Below are positions 10,104 to 18,597 of a stretch of 64,000 nt of DNA, piece by piece. Each line of letters starts with the position of its first letter. The first letter of the stretch is position 1. Position numbers and translations under genes: made by a program. The notes under the pieces were generated by a model that searched no databases, was not told where the DNA came from, and saw nothing but the letters and a program-made list of their open reading frames with translations. Origin of the DNA: an uncultured Bacteroidota bacterium (GTDB lineage Bacteria > Bacteroidota > Bacteroidia > Chitinophagales > Chitinophagaceae); contig CAISPO010000042.1 of the NCBI GenBank assembly GCA_903887415.1, forward strand, positions 25,124 to 89,123, given 5' to 3'.

Positions 10104-11100
10104 TCAATACCGGAAGTAAATCTCCGTAGCGCCAAAACCGTACTTACCGCTCCATTCATTCTTAAACCTGGCTATTTCTTTCGTCTTTTTCAGAATAGCG
10201 TGTACCTCCTCGCGTAACTTCCCTTTGCCGAGGCCGTGTATTACTACCATGCGCTCTTGTCTGTGTACTATAGCAAGCTGCAGGTATCGTTGCAATGTAT
10301 CCAGTTGTATTTTTATGCAATCGGCATTCGTAAGGCCTTTTTTATCATCTACCAGCGCCTCTATGTGCAAGTCTATTTCATAACGTGCAGCTTCAATGGT
10401 CCTGGTAGTCACAGGCACAAACTTTGGTTTCACCACCGGCTCGTAGGTTTCCTTTGGTTCCTGCTTTTTCTTTGGCGAGAAATCCTCTATTAATGTATAA
10501 CTGAATGTCGGCTCACTGCTATGCATCATGTGCGTAATATGCTCAAACAGTTTCACAGGACGGATACGTAGTATCCCTTCAGCTACTTCCATCTTATCAT
10601 TTACGGTATCCATCAACTGCCAGTGAAACCTAGGCTGGTCATTCATATCCATGTAGGCGATACTGTGCAGATACACATTCCCAAATCCGTGCAATGTACC
10701 CTCATGCTTAAATTCGCTCTTAGTGGAAAAGCGGACATCATACACAAACTTCACCGGTTGCGGCAATTCATTCAGCAGATAAACCTTCAGCAAATCCACC
10801 TTTTCTTCCATATCCTCCGTTTTATAAACCGGCATAAAAGAAAGATAAACGCCCTTTGCCAGCCGCTGCTTCCGCTCCGTGATCCGCTCTACAGGCAATT
10901 GCTCCGGCAGCGACTTTTTCTTTTTTCGCTGTCTTGTCCGTAAACCACTTTAGATAAGGGTGGTCTATATCCTCCAGGTGTACCGGGAACATAGTACCAC
11001 CCACTTCCACCTCTACCATTTTGGTATTGATGAAAGCGGTCACATGGCCCTCTTCGCCCGTGCGGTTAAGCACTATTCTATCCCCTATCGAAAATTTCAT
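10104..11100 (-). pseudogene. DUF2027-Smr protein, broken by a one-base frameshift
   Basis: Two overlapping frames together form one known type of protein. The N-terminal piece, starting at the ATG at 11100 (MKFSIGDRIVLNRTGEEGHV...), is the DUF2027 domain up to HPYLKWFTDKTAKK. The C-terminal piece begins LPVERITERKQRL and ends with an Smr domain (VIHGLGKGKLREEVHAIL). The two join cleanly as AKKKKSLPEQLPVE if one A is removed from the A6 run at 10921-10926 (plus-strand T run). Upstream, 76 further codons are open in frame to 11328, but the family normally starts at MKFSIG. The break could be a mutation, a sequencing error in the homopolymer, or corrected by polymerase slippage. Smr domains are often nucleases or RNA-binding; the role of this protein is not established. 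Confidence 0.75.
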
Positions 11101-11415
11101 ACCCCTCTCACCCCTGTCCCCTAATGGAATATTACCCAATTCCATAAGGTCTTTTACTTCCGGCTCGTCTTTATGTAACTCGATAAGGTTATCTTCTAAT
11201 ATAAACATATTCTTTCTCCGAAGCAGAAACTCAGCCATTTCACTATACTCCTTAAATGAGTCGGGAAAAATGAGACTTTCATATATAGAAAGGTCTCTTA
11301 GATTGATGCTGTAATTGTTCTCTTCCATATCCCAAAATTATGACTTGTTTTTCGCTTTTTTCGGTCGGTGTATCTGCATCGGCAAATTAAATAAAAAGCA
11401 GTATTCACGCTGCTT

Positions 11416-11454
11416 TGACGGCTATCTGACGGCTCATTGACGGCTGTGACGTCT
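11416..11454. repeat. Phased direct repeats TGACGGCT
   Basis: TGACGGCT occurs at 11416, 11427 and 11438, spaced exactly 11 bp apart, and a variant TGACGTCT follows at 11447. The array lies between the integrase terminator and the DUF2027/Smr gene. The spacing of about one helical turn suggests a protein-binding array, for example integrase arm sites or a regulator operator. Confidence 0.6.
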
Positions 11455-11471
11455 TTTTTTTTCTTTTTTAA

Positions 11472-11500
11472 AAGGCGGTGAACTTTTTGCTCACCGCCTT
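11472..11500 (-). terminator. Terminator of the integrase gene
   Basis: Arms GGCGGTGA (11474-11481) and TCACCGCC (11491-11498) flank a 9-nt loop. Read on the minus strand, the hairpin is followed by TTTT and an A/T-rich stretch. It lies 37 bp past the integrase stop. Confidence 0.7.
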
Positions 11501-11534
11501 TCTTTGTTCTACTCATATACATTTTTACGCTGCT

Positions 11535-12671
11535 TCAGGATGCCGTTTTTAGCATGGGCAATCCGTTAATTGCCGCCTTTTTTCTGCTGTCCCTCACATG
11601 GGCGTATATCTGTGTGGCACTAATACTCTTGTGTCCAAGCAGTTTTGATACCGTCCATAGGTCTGCATCCGGGCTGTTTTCCAGTACGTTAGTTGCAAAG
11701 GTATGACGGGCACTGTGGAAGTGGATGCGTTTGGGGTCAATGCCTGCCGCCTTTGCCCATTTTTTCAGTGCCTCATTTACCTTAGCATTCATAATGTTTT
11801 TCTTAGGCTCGGATTCTTTTATGAGCGGGAATACATAAGGGCTGTTTTCTTCATTTTCTATCCTTTCGTTTTTCCGCTCCTTGAGTATGGCTATAGCCTG
11901 ACCGGATATGGGTAAATATTCGATGTCATCTGTTTTTTCCTGCCTGAAATGCAGGAACCATTCCTCATTGCCGTCAATTGTTTTTGTAATTATCTCCGAC
12001 CAGCGCAAAGGATTTACATCACACCATCTCAGCCCTGTAAAGCATGAAAAAAGAAAAGCCTGCTTATACTGTGGCTTTATCTTGCATGGGGTATTCGACA
12101 GTAGTTGTAATTCATCTAACGTAAAAGAGTTCCTGAAAACAGGTGTCCTTTTAATACGCTCATGGCGGGGAATTTTACGAATAGGGTTTTGTGCGATTAT
12201 ATCTTGCCTAACGGCCTCCTCAAAGGCAGCAGAAAGTTTTTTAATGTAATCGGCAGCCGTATTCTCTCCAGTTTTTGTAAGCAGGTATCTCATGAACTGC
12301 TTGATTAGTTCCGGCGTTACTGCGCTAAATGTTATAGGCTTTTCATCTGCAAAACTCCTTAAATGCTTTAGCGTAGCCGTATTGCATTTATTGAAATTTT
12401 TGCCCGATACATAACTATCAAACCATTGAACAAAATCGGCTTTGCGCTTTACCTTATCTACAAGGCCGTTGCCTTGAACAATTAACTCATTCTCCCGTTT
12501 TGCTCTTATTTCCTGAGCCAGCCGCCTTTTTTCTTTGTCCTGCTCCGAAGGGCGGTTTTTGTTGATATGAATTTCAAGAAATTCATACCAGCGTTTTTTG
12601 TTGTGATAAATGTCGAGGTAAAATGATACCTGACCCGTTCCCAGCTTTTTCTCTCTTAAATGCACTCCCAT
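11535..12671 (-). CDS. Tyrosine recombinase / phage-type integrase
   Basis: This 378-residue site-specific recombinase has an N-terminal Arm-DNA-binding region (residues 1-90, VSFYLDIYHNKKRWYEFL), a SAM-like core-binding domain (about 95-165) and a catalytic domain. The active-site set is complete: R215 (CFTGLRWCDV), a Lys near 246, H319-x-x-R322 (HSARHTFATNVL), H347 (LLGHKS) and the nucleophile Y356 (ATQIYAHV). It resembles the integrases of Bacteroidetes conjugative and mobilisable elements. No excisionase, relaxase or cargo gene is next to it, so it is either a solitary integrase or the remnant of an element. A perfect 8+8 inverted repeat lies 11 bp before its start codon. Confidence 0.92.
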   Translation of the reverse strand: MGVHLREKKLGTGQVSFYLDIYHNKKRWYEFLEIHINKNRPSEQDKEKRRLAQEIRAKRENELIVQGNGLVDKVKRKADFVQWFDSYVSGKNFNKCNTATLKHLRSFADEKPITFSAVTPELIKQFMRYLLTKTGENTAADYIKKLSAAFEEAVRQDIIAQNPIRKIPRHERIKRTPVFRNSFTLDELQLLSNTPCKIKPQYKQAFLFSCFTGLRWCDVNPLRWSEIITKTIDGNEEWFLHFRQEKTDDIEYLPISGQAIAILKERKNERIENEENSPYVFPLIKESEPKKNIMNAKVNEALKKWAKAAGIDPKRIHFHSARHTFATNVLENSPDADLWTVSKLLGHKSISATQIYAHVRDSRKKAAINGLPMLKTAS

Positions 12672-12682
12672 TGTTTTGTTTT

Positions 12683-12706
12683 TTAAAGGTTTGATAATAC
12701 CTTTAA
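12683..12706. other. Perfect inverted repeat ahead of integrase (candidate core att site or operator)
   Basis: Arms TTAAAGGT and ACCTTTAA are separated by 8 bp. The arm and spacer geometry matches tyrosine-recombinase core sites, and the site is directly upstream of the integrase ATG. An autoregulatory operator is the alternative. Confidence 0.5.
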
Positions 12707-13009
12707 CCGTGTAAAATTACAGCGGCATAAAGGCTTTCGTTTGGTTCCTGAACGTTCATGAACCTTCTCGAAAAAACCGGGTAACAAGGGAGTAACAAAA
12801 ACAACAGAAAAGGACATAAGCAGGTATAACTGCACCTAACTTAATGCTTGTCTAAATGATTGATTACCAATATGTTTTTGGGATTGCTTATTTTGGGTTA
12901 GATTTCATAGTTCCCTAAAGGGGGACAATCTATTTAGCTTCGTTAAAAAAACATTTGGCATCATAAATCAATCTGGCAAAAAAAGGATTAATAATTAAGG
13001 GGAAGCCCC
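12707..13009. other. Gene-free stretch upstream of integrase
   Basis: About 300 bp with no supported ORF. It holds GAACGTTC followed by a further GAAC (near 12749-12763), which may be a regulator site, and a CCCTAAAGGGGG segment near 12913. Nothing else is recognised. Confidence 0.4.
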
Positions 13010-13010
13010 T

Positions 13011-13586
13011 TTAGGGGTTTGGAGTTAACCATTCCACCATCTTCATCACCGCCTTTCCCCTATGGCTTATCTGGTTTTTCACACTCAGTGGCAACTCAGC
13101 AAATGTTTGCTCATAGCCATCAGGTATAAATATCGGGTCATAACCAAAGCCTCCCTCCCCTCTTTTCTCTTCTGTTATTTTCCCTTCGCAAATACCTTCA
13201 AAATAATACACCTCCCCATCCCACACCAGGCAGATCACCGCCTTGTAAAAAGCCCTGCGATCTTGCTCACCTTTCAGACCTGCCAGCACCTTCCGCAAAT
13301 TCTTTTCGTCATCCCGCTCGCCCGAATAATGCGCACTATCCACACCCGGCTCACCATTCAGCGCATACACACAGATACCACTGTCATCCGCAAACACATT
13401 CTTACCAGAAAACTGGTAAATGGCCGATGCCTTGGCCAATGCATTCTCCTCAAATGTATGATACGGCTCAGGTATATCGGCCGAAAAACCAATATCTTTC
13501 AGCGACAACAACTCAATACCCTCCACCAACTGGCTTATCTCATTGATCTTATGGGTATTGTTCGAGGCGATAACTAATTGTGGCAT
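13011..13586 (-). CDS. rdgB: Non-canonical purine NTP pyrophosphatase (RdgB/HAM1)
   Basis: The enzyme hydrolyses dITP, XTP and ITP to the monophosphates, cleaning the nucleotide pool. The family blocks are all present: the N-terminal IASNNTHKINEI, FEENALAKA, FADDSGICV, PGVDSAHYSGE, GGFGYDPIF and the C-terminal KNQISHRGKA. At 191 residues it is full length. A TAAATTTG sequence (13591-13598, minus strand) lies 4 bp before the ATG, matching the Bacteroidetes -7 box and suggesting a very short leader. Its stop overlaps a small CCCC/GGGG hairpin. Confidence 0.96.
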   Translation of the reverse strand: MPQLVIASNNTHKINEISQLVEGIELLSLKDIGFSADIPEPYHTFEENALAKASAIYQFSGKNVFADDSGICVYALNGEPGVDSAHYSGERDDEKNLRKVLAGLKGEQDRRAFYKAVICLVWDGEVYYFEGICEGKITEEKRGEGGFGYDPIFIPDGYEQTFAELPLSVKNQISHRGKAVMKMVEWLTPNP

Positions 13587-13590
13587 GGTG

Positions 13591-13598
13591 CAAATTTA
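13591..13598 (-). promoter_or_regulatory. -7 promoter box TAAATTTG before rdgB
   Basis: It matches TAnnTTTG and sits directly before the start codon. No clear -33 element was found. Confidence 0.4.
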
Positions 13599-13643
13599 CG
13601 CCCAAGTCAGTTATTATTTAAAAAGAGTGCTTAATTTACATAC

Positions 13644-14297
13644 ATGGAAATAGCACACAGAATATTATTGCTGCCGCTGATTGCCTTATCCATTTTGATC
13701 CCAGGCAGATCAAAAGCACAAACCCAGCCTCATAAATTTAGTTTGCCGCCGGAAATAACCTGCATTGATGCGGAGCTTCCTATTACTTTTTCCTGGATCG
13801 ACTTCAGACAGGCTCATAAGAAAGTACCCAAAGTTGTTGCTAAAAAAATGCAGGACATAATCGTCGATTTTTATGTTGAAACTCGTAACGATAGCACAGA
13901 AGAATTTACCAAATCAAAGGATGGCTATTTTAACACATTACGTGTACCATATGACGACCTGCAGCTTTTTATTGTGATATTGCGGGCGCCTATGTCATAT
14001 GCCCGCTGCAAATTATTCCTTTATGATAAAGCATCTAATACTGTATCAGAAGGGGTCTTTGATTATAACATATGGGCGATGTACGGAATTGATGCCAATG
14101 GCAACATGAAACGGTCTAACCTTTATAAGCAAGCACACTTAAACAAAGATGACATAGCAGTAAAGAAGGCGTCCAACCTTTTCCTGAGAAGGATAAAGCA
14201 CAACGGAACTTCGAGTGAACTGGAAGAAATTACGCTAGCTTCAAAAGGGATGTCTTTGGAAACTATTTCCTTCAAATCAAAATCCTTGTTTGAATAA
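13644..14297 (+). CDS. Secreted protein of unknown function
   Basis: This 217-residue protein begins with a signal peptide (MEIAHRILLLPLIALSILIPGRSKA, then QTQ). The mature part is mixed alpha/beta with no motif I recognise; a segment around residues 95-130 (PYDDLQLFIVILRAPMSYAR) is hydrophobic but short. It is probably periplasmic or surface exposed. It stands alone, with rdgB divergent on the left and a strong terminator on the right. Confidence 0.75.
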   Translation: MEIAHRILLLPLIALSILIPGRSKAQTQPHKFSLPPEITCIDAELPITFSWIDFRQAHKKVPKVVAKKMQDIIVDFYVETRNDSTEEFTKSKDGYFNTLRVPYDDLQLFIVILRAPMSYARCKLFLYDKASNTVSEGVFDYNIWAMYGIDANGNMKRSNLYKQAHLNKDDIAVKKASNLFLRRIKHNGTSSELEEITLASKGMSLETISFKSKSLFE

Positions 14298-14302
14298 CTA
14301 AA

Positions 14303-14326
14303 AGGGCAAGCCATATGGCTTGCCCT
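14303..14326. terminator. Bidirectional terminator
   Basis: A perfect 24-bp palindrome (half-site AGGGCAAGCCAT) lies between the stops of two convergent genes, at 14297 and 14350. Confidence 0.8.
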
Positions 14327-14349
14327 ATGTGTAGATGATTATCCCTTTC

Positions 14350-15264
14350 TTAGCTCCAAACCCTGCTTGCAAAACGGTCGCTCACTACAAGCTCTTTGCT
14401 GCCGGGAGTGTATTTGTAAAAACCTTCACCAGACTTCACGCCAAGGTAACCTGCCTGCACCATATTGGCAAGCAATGTAGCCGGTGCATACTTCTGGTTG
14501 CCAAAGCCCATATGCAATACGTGCATGATGGAGTAGCAGGTATCAAGGCCTATAAAGTCAGCGAGCTGCAACGGCCCCATCGGGTGCGCCATACCCAGCT
14601 TCATTATTGTATCTATCTCATTGATACCGGCAACGCCTTCCTGCAATGCAAGTACGGCTTCGTTGATCAATGGCATTAATATACGGTTAGAGATAAAGCC
14701 TGGATAGTCATTAACCACGCAAGGCACTTTACCTAACTGCACAGTAAGATCAATAATAGTCTGTGTTACTTCCCGGTCTGTAGCATAGCCATTGATGATC
14801 TCCACCAACTTCATTACCGGTACCGGGTTCATAAAGTGCATACCGATCACCTTGCCTGGCCTGTTAGTCACAGAAGCAATGCGCGTGAGCGATATAGAAG
14901 AGGTATTGGAAGCCAGTATGCAGCCTGCAGGACAGTGCTGGTCCAGTTGTTTGAAGATGTTGAGTTTCAGCTCTATATTTTCAGTAGCTGCTTCTACTAC
15001 CAGGTCGGCATCGGCTACGGCCGCAGCCATGTCAGTAAAAGTTTTTATGCGGCCCAGCGATTGTTGTTTCGCGTCTTCGGTAAGTGTACCCTTGGTCACC
15101 TGCCTGTCCATATTCTTGCCGATAACAGAAATAGCCTTGTCCAGCGCATCCTGCTTAATATCCATCATGTGTACATTAAATCCGCATTGCGCGAACACAT
15201 GGCTGATACCATTTCCCATTGTACCAGAGCCGATAACAGTAACCGTGTTTAATTTTGATGACAT
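14350..15264 (-). CDS. hbd: 3-hydroxybutyryl-CoA / 3-hydroxyacyl-CoA dehydrogenase
   Basis: NAD-dependent oxidation of (S)-3-hydroxyacyl-CoA to 3-oxoacyl-CoA, or the reverse. The Rossmann motif is VIGSGTMGNGISHVFA; the conserved VVEAATE, LASNTSSISLT and catalytic-His segment GMHFMNPVPVMKLVEII follow, then the C-terminal dimerisation domain (HPMGPLQLADFIGLDT). I use the ATG at 15264 (MSSKLNTV...), which gives 304 residues; an in-frame extension to 15396 overlaps the upstream terminator and is unlikely. It lies beside phaB, but its expected S stereochemistry differs from that needed for PHA, so it more likely links beta-oxidation or butyrate metabolism to the locus. Confidence 0.92.
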   Translation of the reverse strand: MSSKLNTVTVIGSGTMGNGISHVFAQCGFNVHMMDIKQDALDKAISVIGKNMDRQVTKGTLTEDAKQQSLGRIKTFTDMAAAVADADLVVEAATENIELKLNIFKQLDQHCPAGCILASNTSSISLTRIASVTNRPGKVIGMHFMNPVPVMKLVEIINGYATDREVTQTIIDLTVQLGKVPCVVNDYPGFISNRILMPLINEAVLALQEGVAGINEIDTIMKLGMAHPMGPLQLADFIGLDTCYSIMHVLHMGFGNQKYAPATLLANMVQAGYLGVKSGEGFYKYTPGSKELVVSDRFASRVWS

Positions 15265-15387
15265 AATCCGTGTGTTTGTAATTTTTTGATCTGCTAAAAT
15301 AAGCGTATCCGTGCTCATAACTTTATTATGGATTTTTTGAGGGCGCAAAGTAAGCATTGGGCAAACAATTATCAAAAAAAGAAAAAA

Positions 15388-15410
15388 CACCTGCAAAAAA
15401 TTTGCAGGTG
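15388..15410 (-). terminator. phaB terminator
   Basis: Arms CACCTGCAAA and TTTGCAGGTG (10 bp, perfect). On the minus strand a T run follows, so it terminates phaB. Confidence 0.75.
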
Positions 15411-15483
15411 CTCATTTCAATCTGACTTTATGTTGCAATTTTCGCTACACAAATTTGGATTTTGGAATTTAATTTTTGGAATT

Positions 15484-16230
15484 TTAATAGACGTGCTGCC
15501 CACCATTAATGCTCATGTTGGCTCCGGTAATAAAATTAGCGTGCTCTGATGCCAGGAACGATACCAGGTATGCCACTTCTTCCGTGCCCCCAAGCCTGCC
15601 CAACGGTATCTGCGCTATGATCTGGTTGCGTATCTCCTCTTTCACCGCCATTACCATATCCGTGCCTATGTAGCCGGGAGAAATAGTATTTACAGTAACG
15701 CCTTTGTTAGCTACTTCCATAGCCAGCGTCTTGGTGAATCCATGCATACCCGCCTTCGCGGCGGAATAGTTAGCCTGCCCAAACTGCCCGCGCTGCCCAT
15801 TAACAGAAGATATATTAATTATACGGCCAAAACCTTTTTCTATCATATGGTTGATCACATGGCGGGAGCAGTTGAATACACTGTCGAGATTGGTAGAAAT
15901 TACCGCACGCCAGTTTTCAAAACTCATCTTACGGAAACCACCATCTCGGGTTATCCCTGCATTGTTTACCAAAACATCAACGTGGCCTATCTCAGCAGCT
16001 ATTTTTTCAACCATTTTACCCACCGAGTCAAAATCAGCCACATCGGCATAATATATATTGATATCGTAACCCTCATTATGCAGCTTTTCTTTCCATTTGA
16101 CGGCTTTGTCCTCGCTGTGGTAGTTGGCCACTACAATATATCCATCATCGTATAATTTTTTACACATTGCAGTGCCAAGGCCGCCCGTAGCGCCGGTTAC
16201 TAATACTATTCTCTTTTCTGTTGTGCTCAT
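15484..16230 (-). CDS. phaB: Acetoacetyl-CoA reductase PhaB
   Basis: An SDR enzyme reducing acetoacetyl-CoA to (R)-3-hydroxybutyryl-CoA, the PHB monomer. The cofactor motif is VTGATGGLGTAM, with LVNNAGITRDGGF, and the catalytic set is Ser141/142, Y155 and K159 in ISSVNGQRGQFGQANYSAAK, a segment shared closely with known PhaB enzymes. I start at MSTTEKRIV (16230, 248 residues); an in-frame ATG 33 bp upstream adds an atypical tail. Divergent from phaC, with 232 bp between them. FabG activity is an alternative, but the motif and context favour PhaB. Confidence 0.92.
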   Translation of the reverse strand: MSTTEKRIVLVTGATGGLGTAMCKKLYDDGYIVVANYHSEDKAVKWKEKLHNEGYDINIYYADVADFDSVGKMVEKIAAEIGHVDVLVNNAGITRDGGFRKMSFENWRAVISTNLDSVFNCSRHVINHMIEKGFGRIINISSVNGQRGQFGQANYSAAKAGMHGFTKTLAMEVANKGVTVNTISPGYIGTDMVMAVKEEIRNQIIAQIPLGRLGGTEEVAYLVSFLASEHANFITGANMSINGGQHVY

Positions 16231-16366
16231 AAATAATGGTTTAGCCAATGAAAGATAGTCCAAAGGGTTTTAAAAAGAAACTATTCCCAGAAATATCATT
16301 TTAAAAATATATCGGGAGCGCGACGTTTTGCGCTACGCCGATCTTCAGCGCTGACCGCATAGCGTT

Positions 16367-16387
16367 TTATCCACTTGGTTATGCACA
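16367..16387 (+). other. Two DnaA-box-like 9-mers in the phaB-phaC intergenic region
   Basis: TTATCCACT at 16367 and TTATGCACA at 16379 are direct repeats 12 bp apart. The second matches TTWTNCACA fully. Chance occurrence is quite possible. Confidence 0.3.
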
Positions 16388-16435
16388 GTTGGCCGTTTTC
16401 CATCATAATTAACAACTTAAATTGTAAATAGGTAT

Positions 16436-16443
16436 TACCTTCG
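16436..16443 (+). promoter_or_regulatory. -7-like box TACCTTCG before phaC
   Basis: It lies 20 bp before the phaC ATG. The same TAnnTTCGCC form is found before the hydrolase (19916) and phaJ (22855). Confidence 0.45.
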
Positions 16444-16462
16444 CCGCAAAAAATATAGCCAA

Positions 16463-17515
16463 ATGAATTTTAATACAGCAGATATTGCCCAGGAAATGGT
16501 AACTACCTCTGAAAAGATACAGAGGGGATACGAAGTATTAAACGAAATAGGTGATGTAGAGGTAGGCATGACGCCAAAAGAACTGGTATGGTCTTGCGAT
16601 AAAATAAAAATGTATCACTACACACGTGATACTAAAGCAAAATGCGCAACGCCTGTACTGGTGTCATTCGCAATGCTCAACAGGCACGATGTGCTTGACC
16701 TGCAGCCAGACCGCAGCCTGATGAAGAAATTGATCGAAGAAGGCCTGGACGTCTATATTATGGACTGGGGCTACCACGATCGTTCTGATCGCTACCTCAC
16801 CATGGAAGACTATATTGATGTCTATATGAATGGGGCTGTTGACTTCCTGCGCAAAAAACATAAGACACAGAAGATACACAAGATGGGCATCTGCCAGGGC
16901 GGCACTTTCTCCATGATCTATGCCTCTTTATACCCCGAGAAACTGAAATCGCTGACTACTTATGTAGCTCCTTACGACTTCTCTACCACCAAGTGCATGC
17001 TCTACAAATGGACCAAGTACATTGATGTAGATGCGATGGTGGACACAATGGGCACCATACCCGGCGAAATGATAGACAGCGCATTCGGCATGCTGAAACC
17101 AAGCATGAACGTTAGCAAGTATTTTGGCCTCGTTGATTCGCTTGATGACAAACCGAAAATGGAGAACTTCCTCCGCATGGAAAAATGGAAGAGCGACCTG
17201 CCTGCTATCCCCGGAGAAATGTACCGCAAGTATATCAAGGACCTGTTCCGCGACAACAAGCTGATACATGGCGAATTCGAACTTGGCGGCCGAAAAGTTG
17301 ACCTTAAGAAAATGACTGTTCCGTTCCTCAATGTGTATGCTACCGAAGACAACATTATACCCAACGAGAGCACCAAGAACATCATGGAACTTATTGGTTC
17401 TACTGACAAGAAAGTTTACGCTTTCCCAGGTGGCCACATCGGTGTGTTCGTAGGCGGCAAGTCGCAGAAAGAGCTTGCTCCTGCCGTTGCTGAGTGGGTG
17501 ATAGATAGGTGCTAA
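16463..17515 (+). CDS. phaC: Class III polyhydroxyalkanoate synthase, PhaC subunit
   Basis: PhaC polymerises (R)-3-hydroxyacyl-CoA into PHA granules. This 350-residue protein has the alpha/beta hydrolase fold with the lipase-like box G-I-C-Q-G-G carrying the nucleophile C144. Asp296 (YATEDNIIP) and His325 (PGGHIGVF) complete the triad. The spacing is almost the same as in class III synthases such as that of Allochromatium vinosum (C149, D302, H331), and the length is also class III; class I and II enzymes are near 560-600 residues. Class III enzymes need PhaE, which is found at 20962. A strong terminator follows the gene. Confidence 0.95.
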   Translation: MNFNTADIAQEMVTTSEKIQRGYEVLNEIGDVEVGMTPKELVWSCDKIKMYHYTRDTKAKCATPVLVSFAMLNRHDVLDLQPDRSLMKKLIEEGLDVYIMDWGYHDRSDRYLTMEDYIDVYMNGAVDFLRKKHKTQKIHKMGICQGGTFSMIYASLYPEKLKSLTTYVAPYDFSTTKCMLYKWTKYIDVDAMVDTMGTIPGEMIDSAFGMLKPSMNVSKYFGLVDSLDDKPKMENFLRMEKWKSDLPAIPGEMYRKYIKDLFRDNKLIHGEFELGGRKVDLKKMTVPFLNVYATEDNIIPNESTKNIMELIGSTDKKVYAFPGGHIGVFVGGKSQKELAPAVAEWVIDRC

Positions 17516-17566
17516 CCGCCAGCCCCTGAAGGGTAGTACTGGTGAATAAATTTTCAACAACAGAAT

Positions 17567-17595
17567 AAAGGTGTGCGGTTCAGTCGCACACCTTT
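17567..17595. terminator. phaC terminator
   Basis: Arms AAAGGTGTGCG and CGCACACCTTT (11 bp, perfect) with TTTTG following. It lies between phaC and the convergent response regulator gene. Confidence 0.8.
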
Positions 17596-17613
17596 TGTCT
17601 TTTACATCCGTGC

Positions 17614-18597
17614 TCAATGGTTCTCTTCGGCAGTAGTTGTATAAGAGTTTATCTTCCGGATGATCTCATCCAGCTTATTCGCAGCAATTTGCAGGTTTTC
17701 CAATATTTCTATATTGTCAACGTGCCCCGGATTGTCAATATTGAATAGCTGGGCTATGCCCAGAATGCTGGCAACAGGGCCCCTTACTTCATGCGATTGA
17801 ATCCATGCAATTTTCCTTAGTTGATCGTTTTGTTTTTTTATCATCTTCAGGTACTTGTACTGCCTGGTTATGTCCCTGGAAAAACAGCTCACACCGATAA
17901 TATTTTTATCCTTATCGTGAATCAGGTTAAAACGTACTTCTTCATATGTTTTGCTGCCGTTATGCTCTTCGGTCCAGACCATTTTATATACCTCGCCACT
18001 CAATGCCCGGTCATAAAAACCAGCCCATGTTTTAAGCAGGCCTTTATCAAAGTCATCGTATTGTACATCACATTTTCTTTTGCCGCAGATCCTGTAAATG
18101 CGCCGCCAGAATGCTTTGTTTGCCGAAATAATGCTATGTTGTTTGTCAACTGACCAGATTATGTCTGTTGTGTTATTAACTATCGCACGTAAATTCTGTT
18201 TTTCTATAAATATCCTGTCCAGAATTCTGTTTCGTTCAATGGCATAATGTATCGCCTTTTCCAGCATTTTTTGGTTAAACTCGCCCTTCACCAAATAGTC
18301 CTGTGCACCGTGTTTTATCGTATTGATAGCTATGGCTACTTCCGATGTTCCGGTAAGTACGATTATCGGGGTATCGGGGAATTTTTTTACCACCTGCTCA
18401 AAGGTTTCGGGATAAGACGAATCCGGCAGGGTGAGATCCGTTAATACAACCTCAATTCCAGAAATATCTACATCTGCCAGGTCTCGCAGATAGACGCATC
18501 TCACAATTCGTGCCCGGGGATAACCAATGTCTTCAAGCAGCATTGCAATTGACTGAAATGCAAAGTCATCATCTTCAATAAACAGTAATTTCTTCAT
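17614..18597 (-). CDS. REC-PAS-HisKA protein lacking an ATPase domain
   Basis: A 327-residue signalling protein. Residues 1-125 form a receiver domain (acidic EDDD near the start, phospho-acceptor D54 in VLTDLTLPDS, switch T84). Residues 130-255 are a PAS/PAC domain (IVNNTTDIIWSVD... FSRDITRQYKYL). Residues 262-320 are a HisKA-like dimerisation helix pair with H269 in WIQSHEVRGPVASILG. The protein stops there; no HATPase_c N, G1 or G2 box is present and no frame downstream supplies one. It may act as a phosphotransfer or scaffold protein rather than a kinase. The position inside the PHA locus suggests, but does not prove, a link to PHA regulation. Confidence 0.85.
   Translation of the reverse strand: MKKLLFIEDDDFAFQSIAMLLEDIGYPRARIVRCVYLRDLADVDISGIEVVLTDLTLPDSSYPETFEQVVKKFPDTPIIVLTGTSEVAIAINTIKHGAQDYLVKGEFNQKMLEKAIHYAIERNRILDRIFIEKQNLRAIVNNTTDIIWSVDKQHSIISANKAFWRRIYRICGKRKCDVQYDDFDKGLLKTWAGFYDRALSGEVYKMVWTEEHNGSKTYEEVRFNLIHDKDKNIIGVSCFSRDITRQYKYLKMIKKQNDQLRKIAWIQSHEVRGPVASILGIAQLFNIDNPGHVDNIEILENLQIAANKLDEIIRKINSYTTTAEENH

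Noticed and set aside
10915..10930. Programmed -1 ribosomal frameshifting in the DUF2027/Smr gene
   Set aside because: The A6 and A5 runs look slippery, but the downstream frame is +1 relative to the upstream frame, so a -1 shift would not restore it.
11298..11522. A 74-codon minus-strand ORF
   Set aside because: It covers the repeat array and integrase terminator and has a composition of poly-Lys and poly-Arg from A-rich sequence.
16367..16387. A replication origin in the phaB-phaC gap
   Set aside because: Only two DnaA-like boxes, no AT-rich unwinding element or dnaA/dnaN/gyrB context. I keep them only as a low-confidence site.
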